This document shows, piece by piece, positions 37,117 to 50,960 of a stretch of 64,000 nucleotides of DNA. Made by a program: the position numbers and the translations under genes. Origin of the DNA: Populus alba (Eukaryota; Streptophyta; Magnoliopsida; Malpighiales; Salicaceae). The DNA is taken from assembly GCF_005239225.2 (NCBI RefSeq), contig NC_133284.1, positions 6,787,770 to 6,851,769 on the forward strand. The letters run 5' to 3'. Below the pieces are notes generated by a model. It had not been told where the DNA came from and did not search any database. It worked only from the letters and a program-made list of their open reading frames with translations. The number at the start of each line of letters is the position of its first letter. Position 1 is the stretch's first letter.

Positions 37117-38403
37117 ATGCGTCTCCTTAGTTTCAACTCCTTTTTAAAGGATATCTCGGCACAAGCCTCACCTCCAAATTCTCCCAAATCCCATCTCCAC
37201 TCTCAAAGTGCTCTAAACAACACCACCACCAAGAAGAACGAGAACAATACTGAAACAATTCAAGAACAGCAAAAGCTACACAAAGATTTCTCATCTTCAC
37301 AATCACTAGTGATCATGAGCAATAATCCAGTTAGAGTGCAAGAAGACCAAAAGGCCAAGACGAGCAAGAGATACATGTTTCTTTTGGTGATCAACTACCT
37401 GTTCCTCTTTGCGGGCTCACTCTCTTCGAGCTTACTCTCAAAGTTTTATTTCAACCATCACGGTTCAAGCAGATGGGTATCTACATGGGTACAATCTGCT
37501 GGTTTCCCTCTTCTTATCTTCCCCATTTACCTCCCTTTTTATGTCCTCAAATGCACTGATAGACGTCCCTTTAGTGACTTCACTCCAAGGATATTAATCT
37601 TATCAATCTTAATAGGTCTTATGTTAGGCCTGAATAACCTTCTCTTTTCATGGGGCAATTCTTATCTCCCAGTATCAACCTCTTCCCTACTTTTGTCTTC
37701 TCAACTTGTATTCAACCTTATTCTCTCGGTTATCATAGTAAAACAAAAGATCACCTTTCAAAATCTCAACTGTGTAGTCCTTTTGACCCTAAGTTCAGTC
37801 CTTTTGGCTTTAGGTTCAAGCCATGATAAACCTCAAGGACTAACCCGTGCAAAATACTTTGTTGGTTTCTTTTCAACCATAGGAGCCGGCTTGTTATTTG
37901 CTTTATATTTACCAATCATGGAAAAGATATACAAATGGATCTACTGTTATGAGATGGTGATGGAAATGCAGTTAGTGATGGAGATTGCAGCCACGGCTCT
38001 GGCCACCGCGGGGATGGCATCAGACGGTGGTTTCTCAGAGATGAAGAGAGAGAGCCAAGTCAAATTTGATAAAGGACCAGAGATTTACTGGGTGACGGTG
38101 TTCGCTAACGTGGTTACATGGCAGCTATGCTTCATGGGCACAGCAGGAATGGTTTTCTTAACATCATCACTAACAGGAGGGATTTGCATGACTGCCCTTT
38201 TGGCCATGAACGTGTTAGGGGGGGTGCTGGTCTATGGAGATGAGTTTGGCGGTGTCAAGGTAGTATCCACTGTGCTTTATGGGTGGGGTTTTTGTTCTTA
38301 CGTTTATGGCATGTATCTTAAAATGAGAGAAGAAAAGGAGATGGAGAATAAAAATCATGGGATGGAGATGGCTCATAACGTTGTATCAGCCAATAATGTT
38401 TAG
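37117..38403 (+). CDS. Purine permease (PUP family, drug/metabolite transporter type)
   Basis: A single uninterrupted frame of 428 codons. PUP proteins carry purine bases, cytokinins and related small compounds across membranes by proton coupling. Family features seen: SKRYMFLLVINYLFLFAGSLSSSLLSKFYF (first membrane segment), WVSTWVQSAGFPLLIFPIY, LMLGLNNLLFSWGNSYLPVSTSSLLLSSQLVFNLILSVI and STIGAGLLFALYLPIMEKIY. About ten hydrophobic segments are present in total. The N-terminal 66 residues are polar, Ser/Asn/Gln-rich and not membrane-like. PUP proteins are usually about 350-390 aa, so translation may start at Met67 (37315, MSNNPVRVQEDQK), giving 362 aa. No intron is needed. The substrate and exact paralogue (PUP1 to PUP3-like) cannot be decided from sequence alone. 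Confidence 0.9.
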   Translation: MRLLSFNSFLKDISAQASPPNSPKSHLHSQSALNNTTTKKNENNTETIQEQQKLHKDFSSSQSLVIMSNNPVRVQEDQKAKTSKRYMFLLVINYLFLFAGSLSSSLLSKFYFNHHGSSRWVSTWVQSAGFPLLIFPIYLPFYVLKCTDRRPFSDFTPRILILSILIGLMLGLNNLLFSWGNSYLPVSTSSLLLSSQLVFNLILSVIIVKQKITFQNLNCVVLLTLSSVLLALGSSHDKPQGLTRAKYFVGFFSTIGAGLLFALYLPIMEKIYKWIYCYEMVMEMQLVMEIAATALATAGMASDGGFSEMKRESQVKFDKGPEIYWVTVFANVVTWQLCFMGTAGMVFLTSSLTGGICMTALLAMNVLGGVLVYGDEFGGVKVVSTVLYGWGFCSYVYGMYLKMREEKEMENKNHGMEMAHNVVSANNV

Positions 38404-41400
38404 AGAAAAATAACAATTAGTAGTATCTTATGTGGGATTAATGAAAAGATAATTCGAGGGATTGGAGACAAGATGATGAGTTTGATTCCATTTCATTGTC
38501 CAATATCGGTATTATCGACCCCATTATAATAATTACCATGTTGATCCTTTTTGTTAATTAATATATAGCCAGTTACAATTAAATTAGCGCGAGGATTATA
38601 TCATATGGTGGATTTTATTAATTTTGAGGTTGACTTTATTTATTTTTAGGGGCAAAAAAACCTGTTAGATCCACCGAATTCCTTCCTTTTCTCTCTCTCT
38701 CTCTTTTAATTCTAGAGTTTTTCTTCTTCTTCCCTGACAAGACTCTTCCTGTATAGCTTCAAATTCAAGTAATTTGCTTGAATATCACACCATACCTTCT
38801 TTAAAATCATAAAAAAGAAAAACAGAGAAAAAGTGGTTGCTCTTTTATGAAAATACCATTAATTTGGCAAAAAAGATATAATAAACAAGAATTGAAAGAT
38901 CTTGTTAAATGACCATTCTTGTAGGGAGACCAACTGATTCTTGGATTATTGACTAAAAGACTGAAATTCTATTTCTTTTTATTTATTTATTTATGCAATT
39001 ATAGTGTTCTGTAATGTAATTTCCTTATGAACACTAATTTACTTTTTTACTTCAGGCGAGAGTAAAGAACAAGTAGCTAGTAAGCCTTTCAGTGGGATAG
39101 TCCTGAATATATGAATACGGTTCATGTACGTGCATGCTCTTAAAGGCGTGAGTCATTGCTTCCGACCATAACTATCACTTTAAATAATGGTTTAATGTTG
39201 TATTCTATACGTTAATTCTTCGAAAGATGTTTTGATATTGTCACAGTAGTCGGTCTGTAATGGATCTGCCCGGCCCCGGGCAAAACTGCAGAAGGAGTGG
39301 TGGATTTGTGGAGGATGAGGCGATGAAACCTCTCCCTTTCATTTATTCTTCTTCTTCGCTATAATAGGATTTAATTTAGATATGAGAAAACAATTATAAA
39401 ACCTGAAATATGCAAAATTTAATTAATGGTTCTTCCCGCTGCATTAATTTTTCAATATTTTGGCCGCTTCAATCAAGTAAAACCTAGGGATTGAATAAAT
39501 AATTATTACTGAAAGTTTATATGATTGTTAATTTTAAAACTTATAAAATTAGTAGAGATGCGCACTAATTGGTCTTGACATCCATGTTAATAATAATAAT
39601 AATAAAAAAAAACACTATAATGATATACAAATGAATATTGGTTTTCGGTGGCCTTTTCTTTCAAATTCTACTAGTGAAAGTGATTCTATAAACATATCTT
39701 GCAATGTCGATCTATAATTCTCTCTATTATATATATATGTTAAGCGGCATTTACATCCTAACACTGATTAATTATATATAATATATTTTAAACCACGATA
39801 AGAAATTAAACACCTCTAACTTTTATTGGAACTTGTCATAAATCTTGTTAAATTCTCTATTGATGAAGATATATCTATCCTAAAAGCAATGACTGGTGAA
39901 CAATAACATAATTATTACTTTATGTTTAATAAATGCTGCTGAGAACATATAACAAAGGCAATTCCTTGAAATACCACACATATATACTGACAATGTTATC
40001 TCCTTAAAAATACTGATATAAATTTCAAAAGCTTATCGCCTACATTCAATTTTATTTTTTTTTGTCACGTGAATTCTTGTACGTGCGGGCTAATTACTCT
40101 GTACAGCATTTCTTTTGTATCTTAATTTATAAAATGAGGGGTTGCTCGTTAAATTTAGGTCTCTCTTGGTTATTTGCAATCCATGAAAATGAGGGGTTGC
40201 TCTCGTTGCAGTAATGGGCACTCGTGTGTTTTCCACTAGCGAGAACACATCCAACGACCGACATCATTGCTAGCAAATCAGCTCTCTTACACCTGAGAAA
40301 AAACAAAAGCTAGGAGTTAGCATTTCCCCCGGTTATAGTAATGAAACGAAAATCAACTTCGGAGGAAATTATAAATAAAACAAAGGCATAGAAATCGTCG
40401 GCTATTGCACAAGAGTGGATTTTCCTTCGTGGCCTTTTTATTTTTGGTTTGTTCTGCACTGATTAGAAAGCTCTTCCAATCTACACATGCCCTAGCTAGC
40501 TATACCTAAGACTAGAGATAATGAGCATTAATATGATATATGATATATGATTATCTTGTCTCCCAAGCTATTATCCTCTTCAAGTAAAATCAAGTTCTTG
40601 ATAGGCTACTTTTCTTGTCAATTGCTCTCTCGCAACTATTTTCAGTGCAGGTGGTGGGCCACCCACATTTTAAAAAACTAGAGATATTGGGAGATTGTTT
40701 TTCCATCCTCAGCAGGAGATCGTTGAGGGGATCGAGTGGTTGATATTCCTTTACTTGTAGTGTAATCAAATCCTATTGAAACGCAACTTTCTTTAATCAT
40801 TGCTTCGTGATGAATGGAACACCTTCTCTCCACATAAAGAGATGATATGAACCCATTAGGTACGTGTCCTAATTAAGATTATGTATAAAAAGAGAGGCGT
40901 CAGCATCATTCCAAATATATAACATCTCGTTTAAGTTTTGATTGGTACTGCTAGAGAAATATCTCACAGCTTACTTTGTAATAATAAACAAAGTCAATTA
41001 GCCGATATTTTGCTGCTAAGATCGGTGGGGAATTGTGGAAAATGTCACGTCTTCCTGGCTGCTCCGTACACCCTCTTCTTCTCTCCTTATCTTGATGGAT
41101 ATATGTATCGACTGTACCAGTTTTCACTCGTCAAAAATATTAATCTCTTTCTAGATCAAATATCAAGTCATAACCTATATATAGTTTTAACCTAAATATG
41201 AGTCTTCTTTTAGTAAAGCCTTTCATTATACACCTCAAGCTCCATTGATTAAGCCTTCCATCGAAATAATATATAAATAAATGTAAGGATTTCGGTAGAG
41301 AATTATATGATCTTTCTCATTGCAAGGAGAGTAATTTCCTGGCAACTTTAAGAAAAATAAATGTTTTGGCTGAATTCCAGTGTATACAGCGACGTCTTCA

Positions 41401-42715
41401 ATCATGGCATGCGTGATGCCTCTTACTTAATTTATTTATTTATTTATTTATTTAAAAAAGGCTATGAAGACGTGATATGCCTATCTTTACCCTATCCCAC
41501 GAGACAAAAACATCTCTTGTTTTGTTCTATTTTAATATAATTTCAGGAAGCAGACTTTTTCTTTCGTTAGAGAATGATTATGCTGATATCAAACACAGAT
41601 ATATAAAAAATTAATTGTAACAAAAAGGAAAATTGGAGGGTAGCAAAACGACAGTCATTTCATTAACTTTTTAAAGACAACCAAGCTAAAGTACAATGCG
41701 CCAATAACAATGAAAAGGTCAACCAAAGTAAACTTGTCCATTTTGATTATTAAAAAATTAATAATTAGATCCTGCTGGATCGCATATTCTAATGAATCCC
41801 CCCACCCCACCCCACCCCCAAAAAATATAATAATAATAAATAAATCAATCAATCAAAATTCACAAACGATTAATTTGGGAATCCACTCAAGGTGCATGCA
41901 GCTCCAACATCTCCATCGAAAACTATTAATTATATTATTATATATTGAGTGCTTGTTTTGAATGCATATAATCGAGTGATATGACTGTTAATTAGCTCAA
42001 CATAGTCCTAAGTAACTTTTTTTTTTTTTACGGTTAGATTATCTACTAACTCAATTTGATACAATTCTAGCTTTCGAATTCAATCTAAAACATATTATCA
42101 GCGACAAGATGAGTATTCAATCTTTTTTTACTTTTCATGAATTTGTTTGAGACTTCAATTAATTAAAGAAAAATCATCATATACCGATTTTTAATACAAT
42201 TTTAAGTTATTATTGAAATGAGCATTGAGTGCTGCTAGCTAGCTTAATTATGATTTGGAGCATTGATTAATTACTTAGACATGGAGAATTTTCTTAATTA
42301 ACTCCAAGTTTGGTGCATGACGATCTAATATAATCATGGAATAGTCCACATGAAATTCCTCAATTATGGGTTAAGTTTCAGTCACTCATTCAGGATGCCG
42401 AATTGTTCAAGCGATATTCCTTCGCTGGGACTCGTCCGCACTTAGATGTTATTATTTTTTTTTTTTTTGTAGAAGCTATTTTTTAAATTATTTTTTTATA
42501 TTAACATATTAAAACAATTCAATAAAAACAAAAAAAATTAAATACTAAGTCTTCAAGGTTTTTTTTTTTTTTGAGATTTCATATTTTTTAGCATAGTCAT
42601 TTTACTAAAATAACTTTAGTTTCAAGATTTCATTAAGCTCTCTTAATTTGGGGGCATTTTCCTATTTTTAAATTGGTTTTTTTTTTTATAATAAAGTTGT
42701 TTCAGGGGCAAATTA
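38404..42715. other. Gene-free spacer
   Basis: AT-rich with microsatellites: (TAA)n near 39587-39605 and (TTTA)n near 41429-41455. A GC-rich 16-bp inverted repeat TGCCCGGCCCCGGGCA lies at 39267-39282. No coding region is recognised; short frames at 40938-41195 and 41655-41961 have no family motifs. Confidence 0.5.
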
Positions 42716-43023
42716 GTCCTTCATAGTAATTAAAAAAATATTAGCTGTGTGAGAGAAGCCGCAATGCTTCGGCAGCACATGCGCCGTCACATGAAGGTTA
42801 AGAATTTGCTCCTACCATATCATTTGATTCCTCATGAAATTCTTTTCCTCAACATGCAGTGTGTGTTTGGTCCTTCATAGTAATTAAAAAAATGTTAGGT
42901 GTGTGAGAGAAGACGCAACACTTCGGCAGCACATGCACCGTCACATGAAGGTTAAGAATTTGCTCCTACCATATCATTTGATCCCTCACGGAATTCTCTT
43001 CCTCAACATGCGGTGCGTGTTTA
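42716..43023. repeat. Tandem duplication of a 154-bp unit
   Basis: Copies at 42716-42869 and 42870-43023 share long stretches such as gtccttcatagtaattaaaa and cacatgaaggttaagaattt. About ten substitutions separate them, including several G/A and C/T changes. No coding potential is seen. Confidence 0.9.
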
Positions 43024-46000
43024 GTTTTGGTACTTAACGGATTATTTTTTAAATATAGTTCTTATTCTTATTTTTTTAGTTGCTATTTTTTGTCTTGAAT
43101 AATTTATAATTGATTTTGTTTTTTTAATTTTATCATTTGACATTTAATTTATCAAAATTTAGGTTTTATGGTTTTTTCAAGTTTGATGTTTCTAATCAAA
43201 TAGCTCGGGTCATAGGTTCACATTGTTTTGTATTTTTTTATCTCATTACCGGACATTGATATATATATATATATTGTAGAATAGGATTCAAAATTTACTA
43301 AAACAAAATTGATTCTGCGGAACAATTAGCTGATCGGAGAGAATCTAAATCTGAATGGATACTGTGGCTGAAATCCAAAATCGATACCTATCTCTCAAAC
43401 TTTTTTTCCCCTTTGTCCTATGAGGACCTCAAAAGAGTTTAGCTGAGCTTGTATAAAGCGCATGGCATATGTACACGATATATATGTATGAACAAAGGCA
43501 AAAGAAAGATGGCATCTGCAGTGCTACGTACATTATAACACTGCTGGTGGATCCAAATCGTCCTGGCTACCCAGATTTGAGCTCTTCCTTTATGAGTATG
43601 TATGTGGCTGCAGCTTGTCAAATCCCTTTTCAGATATTCTGGCCATGCATGCTCTTCTTTCTTCGCGTTAGGCTTTTGCTTTTTTATTTCCTTTTTCAGA
43701 AAAGCAGGAATTTGGGAGTTCCATTGACAAGAGCTTTAGTGAGATTGCAGCTTGGAAATTATTCATGAATAGTATGTTTTGGCACTCCTGATGTGCTGCT
43801 TGGAATCATTCAAATAACAGGTGCCAGGGAAACGTCTAGATTTGGAGACATAAAAGAAGAAAAGTTCTCTGCTACTTCTTTTCCATTTTCCCACCATATT
43901 AAAATGCTAATTGTTTTGTTTAATTCGAGCCTTTCTTCCCATACTTTAAATGATAATTGAGTGTTGGGAGGAAAAAAATGCTAATTGTTTAGTTTAATTC
44001 GATATGATGATCAAGATTTAATTAGTTAATAAGCTTGATGCCAAGCATATAACAAAATTAATGGAATGTTTGTTAAAATAATGTATATATTGACACAAAC
44101 TTTAATTAGCTTTTCTTGTTTGAACGACTGACTATTATTTTTTTTATTTGTTATTTTTTAGCTATATTTTTTTCTTTCTAAAACTCAGGGAATAAAAAAT
44201 GAACAATATAAAATTTTGAACCAAAAATATAAAACTTTCAAACTAAAGGAATAAAAAAAAAAAATAAAATTGGAAGCCAAATCTTATTCTCCAAATTTTT
44301 ATTTTTTCACAAGCAATAAAGCAATAAAACTTTTTTTTTTTTTTTGACAAAACCAAACATCAACTTAATATTAGAACTTTCTTGACACCATAATAATATA
44401 AAAGAATCATAATAAATCACCAAGCTCACTCAATCATCAACGCAATGTGAAATTATGGAATTAATACGGAGAAAAAGTTCAATGAACGGAGTAAGAAAAA
44501 CTTAAAGTACCCAAAAAGAAAGTAAAACTATTATCCCATGCCTATGCTTTTAAATCTACTTGTAACTTAGTCCTCTTGTCAATTACATGTTATTTTTTAA
44601 TTTATTTTGCTTTTTTCTCTTCTTGAAAAACATTAAAAATAAAAGAGAAGTGAGTGAGATGGGAACATTAATTGGGATAGAAGGTAATCTTGGAACAAAA
44701 TAAATATTAATTAAGGATAGTCAACATTGATCGAAGGACTATTTGATTATTCTTGTGCTGCGGGGACTAATTAATTAATTGTAAAACTACAGGGACGTAA
44801 TAAGTTCTTATTGAGTCAATTGTATCTCCTTCGTGACAAAAAGAAGAAGAAGAAAATAAAATAAAAAGGAAGGAAGGAAGGAAGGAAGCTAATTCCATGG
44901 CATGAAGCCGAATTGCAGCTTGAGTATTAAACGATAGCTGCCATTGATGACATAGACAAACCTTTTCCAGCTAAAATTACCTTATTAATCTGTTTCTTCA
45001 GTTTCTTTGATTTGATAGGATCCTTGATTTAATAAGAATCAATTTTCATCAGTTTCTTTCTTTCTATCAGGATTGAGGGAGTGTTGATGATACGATGGTC
45101 ATTACCTATTTTTGATTTGATAGAGCAATGATTATCCCATTGAACTTAGAAATGGAATCATTATAAAAACTTGCACACAATATTTGTTTGGTAGGGTGTA
45201 ATATCATTTAATATAATCAATTATCTAGCTAGTGTAGTGAAGAATATAATGGAATGGAGTTGATTCATCATGCATTATATTTTCCTTGTTTGATTACACA
45301 TGTTCTTACAAATGAACCCAGTTTTTTCAATTAAAAAATTATTTTGGCAAGAATAAATAAAATATTTATTAATATATAAAAATATTTTTATAATAACTAA
45401 ATTTAAATGATTGTATTTTAAAATTTAATATCAAATATTAAATAATTTCTTGAGATCTTAATTTTTTTATATATTTAAAAAATTTTAAATCTCCCTTTTC
45501 ATCAACATGTGGCGTATATACAAAAGAGAAGTTCTATTTTGTAAAGAAAAATTTGGAGGTTATTTTTACTTGTTTTGAAAATCAAATTATATTTTTTTAT
45601 ATTTGTATATGTCAAAAGTGCTTTAACAAAATTATTTTGAGATTAAAAATAAATAAATAAACCCATCAAAATAATGTTTTTGATATATTTCATACTTTTG
45701 ACATTAAACATCATTCTAGATCATGATTGTGATAATTGTTTCTGATATATTTTTACCATTTATACATTAAAATGTTTTGAAGTATGGTTAAAAAAAAAAA
45801 AAGTTTTATTATTTAACTTGATGATGTGATTGAGATTTTGTTTATGCTTTTTTTAATGGATACATCGATTATATTCTAGATTTCATGATTAGATCCCAAT
45901 AAGGTAAGAAATTTAAAATAGTAAAGACGTAATTTGTTGTAATTTTTATTAACAAAAAAATTTAAAAGGGGAGGAGATTTTACTTTATTTCTTACATAAA

Positions 46001-46800
46001 ATAGCATTTATTGTAATAGTTTTTTTTAATTTTTTTTTTCATTTCACTCTTAAATATTAGATTTATTGAGGAGCGAACTTCATAATTATTTTTAATTTAC
46101 TTTTTATGAAATTATTATAGTCTTGTGATCTAGACTGAAAGTTTGACAATAATTAAATTTACTTATTTTTTTAAAAAAAATTCTAATTGACTTTTTAGTT
46201 TTTTTAATCTATATTTTTTCTTTTAATTTCACTCTCAAATATTAAATTTACTGGGAATTGAATGTCATAATTATTTTTCAATTTACTTTTTATAAGGTTA
46301 TTATAGTCTCGTGATCTAGACCACGAGATTAATGAGAATTCGGTTGACTCATTTTTTTTTAATTGATTTTTTTCTCAATTTCATTCTTTATTTTTTGATT
46401 AATTGAGAATTAGATTTTGTGATTTATTTCGGTTTGTTTCATCTCAGTAATTATAAAAAAATATCATCTTGAATATTTATTTTGAGTCAAACTATATTTT
46501 TTAATAATTATCTGAGTTGCTTTTAAACTCACCAAGTTAACTAGATCACATCGGTTAATTTCTATATAATTTTTTAAAATATTATAATATAAAATATATA
46601 TTAATAATGCCTATATATATTTTTTATATTAAAAAAAATACTGATCTAACCCATAATGTAGCGCGTGAGATAATGATATTGGCTTGCTCTAAATCATATT
46701 TATTTAATTTAAATTTAATATTTTTTTAATAAACATGAAACTTGTGACATAGTTGCTTGCTCTATGTGTTATTAATTCATTATTTAATTCTGACGTGAAT
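43024..46800. other. Gene-free AT-rich spacer
   Basis: Contains (GGAA)n near 44868-44888. A degenerate direct duplication of about 185 bp lies at roughly 46040-46210 and 46225-46395 (both with ttttaatttcactct(c/t)aaatatta and ttatagtct(t/c)gtgatctaga). Repeat text near 46440-46570 is related to 26560-27110. No gene. Confidence 0.5.
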
Positions 46801-46824
46801 CGGGATGCCTTGCGAAAGCACAAA

Positions 46825-46855
46825 AGCCCAATCCATATGGAGTAATATTTGGGCC
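46825..46855. promoter_or_regulatory. Pair of site II motifs upstream of Y3IP1
   Basis: AGCCCA (TGGGCT on the minus strand, 46825-46830) and TGGGCC (46850-46855) lie 180-210 bases before the Y3IP1 start. Such pairs are common in promoters of plant nuclear genes for organelle proteins. Confidence 0.45.
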
Positions 46856-47031
46856 TTTACTGTCAACCAACCAAGGGATTATCATAACATCATCATCATC
46901 TTCCTTAACATGGAACTCCAAGATTTCGAAATGCTCAAAACTGACACGCATAAACCTATCATCAACCACTTCATATCAGTAACCACTACTAGTTTTTCAC
47001 ATAGATATAGAAGGCAGGAGAGTGAAGAAAG

Positions 47032-50000
47032 ATGATGTTAATAATGGCTTTGCAACTTAACCAAATGCCCCTTACACGCTCATTATCTTCTTCTCCTTCT
47101 CCTTCTCCTTCTTCTTCTTCTTCTTCACATTCCCATTCACTCTTCTTTCAATCCCACCAATACACAGCTTCTTTGAATGAGCGACTGACAACAAGATTGG
47201 CTAGTATTTTTCTCTACCATAATACTTTGAGAAGGAGAAAGACTGGTAATTTGTTGGTTGGTAAAGAAGACATAGAATTGAGTGTCCAAGATCAAGAAGA
47301 AGACCAGGAAGAGGAAGAGGAAGAGGAAGAAGAAGAAGCACTACCCCCTAGCCCTCAAGACCTCCAATATGTTCAAGATATCAAAAGGGTCGCTTTTCAT
47401 TTCCCCTCACCATTTTCTCTTTCTCGTTTCTTTTAAATTTTAAAGAATACCATGTTTCTAAGTAATTGATTATATCCGTGTCTTTTGACTAGGTATTGGA
47501 GCTTCTAAGGAAAAACAGAGACATGATATTTAGTGAGGTATTTTTTGTTTCTTTGTTATTCAATTCAATTCACTTCATTTCATTTCATGTTCACTGTTCT
47601 TGCAGCTGAATATTGTACTACAAATTAGCTCAATATTTTTGTTTCTTTATTATTAAATTCACTTTGATCTCAATTACTCATCCAAATATTTTAGGTTAAG
47701 TTGACAGTAATGATTGAGGACCCAAGAGATGTTGAGAGAAGGAGACTGCTTGGTATTGATGATGCTGATACCCCAACCAGAGATGACTTGGCTGAAGCTC
47801 TAGAACAAGTAAATCCCTCCCTTTATAACTAATAATCACCGCTGCTGCTTATTCATTTCTTGTGAAGTTAACTCTAGAACTGAAATGTGCTTGAACCTAA
47901 TACCTCATTGAGATTCAATTGTGCTATATATTTGACAGCACTGAGGTTACTATTAGTCAATTTTTGCCAAGGCTAGCTGAAGATTTGAAGGAAGTTATTT
48001 TTCTGGCTAGTGTAATGCATTACAGTAACAAAGAATGAGACAGTGTGTTAAGTATTGGGAAAGTAGAGGGTGATAAGTTAAGTTTTCTCCCATGAACTGG
48101 TGTGCATAGATTTGGTTTTAAAATCTGCATTCCCTTACACATAAGAAAAGACATCCAAGAACACCGTGTTTTGCAGATACTTAGTTGCTAATTTGGTATA
48201 GAAGAGGATAAATAAGCTGGAATTGAAATTAATCATCTGACCACCTATAACATAACGGTTCAATGAGTTGATAAAGTATCTCCAATCTTCTCAACTTAGT
48301 TAGTAGCAGATGGGAGTTTTTTTGACAGATATCCATCCTTGATGTTTTAAGTGCCGAAACTTTGCAATGTCAAATTTCTCCAAAATCCATAATGATAGTT
48401 GCTGCTTCAAGCATTTGCACTTCAAGAAAGTTAGCTCACCTGCCCAAGTAGAGAATTTGAAAACATTCTCTTTATACTCATAAGGTGTGAACAATATTAT
48501 TTCATTCTTTCTAATATTTGATCCTTTATTTACTAGGTGAATGAAGGCAAAATCCCAAAAAATCGGGAGGCACTTCAAATGCTAGCTGAGGAGATGATAA
48601 ATTGGCCTAATTTGGAGGTAAACTTGTGGTTCAGTCTATGCTCATTGTTGATAATAGGGGTGCTATGGTTTTGACTTCTTCTGGTCTCCTGATTTTCATC
48701 AATATTTAAATTTTCAGAAATCAGCTTTACTTATAGATAATTCCCTTCTTTAGGTGAAGGTTAGATGTAAACATAGGCTAGGATGAACATTAGCTATGAT
48801 CCTGTCCCTTTGCAATATGATTTCCTAGATAATGTGATATTTTCTGTGCTTAAAGCAAACATTTTAAGCACTTTGGGTGAGAGATTAGCCCTGAGAATGC
48901 AAGTTCGTGACTGCAGTTCAAGCATATATTCCATGTATGGTCACATAAAAGGAAAGCATAAAAAACCATTCACTTAAAAGACTAAGATAATTCAGCGATG
49001 CACCCAAAGACATTCAAATGGGAGTTGGAATTCAGAACGAGCTCGGAAGTGATAAATGAGATAGGCTGTTGTGAGCAAGGTATGAAACAAGAAACAAAAG
49101 GAGCAGGTTTGGTGAAGGTGGGATCATTCTCAACGAGGAGGTGATTGTGTTTTTCAAACATTCACTGTGTTGAGGTATGCAAGAAGTGATGTGCAATGCA
49201 ACATAAAGAGAAAAGATTGGGGTTTTCTGTGTTGAATTTGCCAGAATAGACAGAAGTCAGAGAAGGGTGAAAGAATCACTATGCAAGGTTGTCTAAGTTG
49301 GATATAAAGAGTTATTAAAGCAAATATTTTCTTTGGATGATCAGCAAAAGGCACATAGCATTGAAAACTATGAATAGATTGAAGCGGAGCTGCAACCCTA
49401 CTACATCAGCATGCTGTGTTCTAGTTTAAGTGAGTTGAGTTATATCACTTCCATGTTGACAGTCCTGTGCAACAAAGTCACGTCACCTCTGATAAGAGTA
49501 TGCTGCAGATTACGAGTAATGAACCTCATATTTACTTAATTCTGTGTGTAAAAGTAGCTAGAAAACAAATCTACTTTGTAAGGTTCAAGACTAGGTAGTT
49601 GAAACTAAGTATGCAATAACATGATCCCTTGATATTCAAATCGTAATCTATCAAGGACTAATAGACATGGTCTTGACCACATAATTTTGACACGTTGTGA
49701 AGGAAACTTCCTGCTAACTGGGATAATTTTCACCTTGCATGAATAAGTCAACTTATTAAAAGTAGCCAATTTAACCTAGAGTTGAACCCAGAATTGAAAA
49801 GCAATATATCCATAAGCATGCAACTCCACTGAATTCAACTCAAATTAATTGTCAGAGTTCCAAGTTTGCTACATGGATCCCTTTTTTTACTTTACTATTC
49901 TGTTTTAAGCCAAAATTCTGTGAATGGTTGCGGTTCTAAATGCCTGAATCATTTGTGTACCAGTTCAGCCGTGAAATTAATTGTCATTTTCCTCTTCTTC

Positions 50001-50960
50001 AATCCTTGTTTCAACCCATTAATTTTCCATACTGGTGCATGATGGGTCTGGTTTTTTTCACGGCAAAATCATTTTAATAGATCCTCCCTTAACTTGTATT
50101 CAGTGATTACCACCTCCACCTTATTTGTGGCCTTGCTGAATATTTGTTTATAGAATGACGTGTTCCTTGAATAGGTTGAAGCACCAAAGACAAAGCCAAG
50201 CAAATCCCTTTATGCAAAAGCCACTGACACTGGTATAAATCCTAAAGAGGCTGCAAGGAGACTGAAAATTGATTGGGACTCAGCTGCGGAAATTGAGGAT
50301 GCTGATATGAATGATGAAACTGATGTGCCCCCAGTTGTGGTTTGTTCTCTTTCTGTTTAGTTTAATGTGTACTTCATTTAAGGGTGGTCTGCTTGTGTGT
50401 TTTTCTAAATACAGTAGTGTGGCTGGTTCTCACGAACTTGCTGTCCATGTGGTGCCACTACTCCTGCAAACATGGATACAACTAGCTCTTAAAATTTTCT
50501 ACTCATGAAACATTTGTTCTGGAAAATACTGACTCTCTCACAGTTGAAAGGCACTGTTAAATATGTTTTGGTTTCTTATAAAGGCTTATTGATTTTCTAA
50601 CTTCATACATGGAAAACATAAAAGAAATAATATGATTTAAATAGTAATACCTTTTGTTTTAATTGCTGATTGACATTCCGTGCAATCTTTAACATGACTA
50701 CAATATTTGTTGAAAAACACAAACCAAGCACTATCTGCCTCGTTCATTTAATCTGCATGCTGGTTGTAGTGGCGTCTTTGTGAGTGCAGGATAAAACAAT
50801 CTGCTATTGAAAATTGTAAATTGACTTGTCTAATTTGAGGTTGTAACTAAGGAAGCTAACTCTTTTGCAGGGTTATGGAGCACTATACTTGGTCACAGGT
50901 TTTCCAATCATCATTGGTATTGCAGTAGTATTAATCTTATTTTATAATTCTCTGCAGTAG
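47032..50960 (+). CDS. Y3IP1: Ycf3-interacting protein 1, chloroplast (photosystem I assembly)
   Basis: Six exons: 47032-47388, 47493-47537, 47695-47808, 48537-48617, 50175-50339 and 50871-50960, all GT-AG and all phase 0, joining to 283 aa. In tobacco and Arabidopsis, Y3IP1 works with plastid-encoded Ycf3 in assembling photosystem I. The first 50 residues are Ser-rich with few acids, as in a chloroplast transit peptide. An acidic run of Glu (about 90-105) follows. The conserved middle holds VLELLRKNRDMIFSE, VKLTVMIEDPRDVERRRLLGID and EGKIPKNREALQMLAEEMINWPNLE. Next comes SKSLYAKATDTGINPKEAA RRLKIDWDSAAEI. One membrane-spanning segment lies at the C-terminus (LYLVTGFPIIIGIAVVLILFY). The start could be Met1 or Met5 (MALQLNQ). 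Intron 4 is long (1.56 kb). Confidence rests on the whole-protein pattern as remembered. Confidence 0.92.
48618..50174 (+). other. Y3IP1: Long fourth intron of Y3IP1
   Basis: 1557 bp between GAG|GTAAAC and ATAG|GTTGAA. The short frames in it on either strand have no recognised motif. No clear mobile element was identified. Confidence 0.7.

Noticed and set aside
43469..43768. 99-codon frame in spacer
   Set aside because: There is no motif, it is hydrophobic random-looking text, and an overlapping minus frame is equally long.
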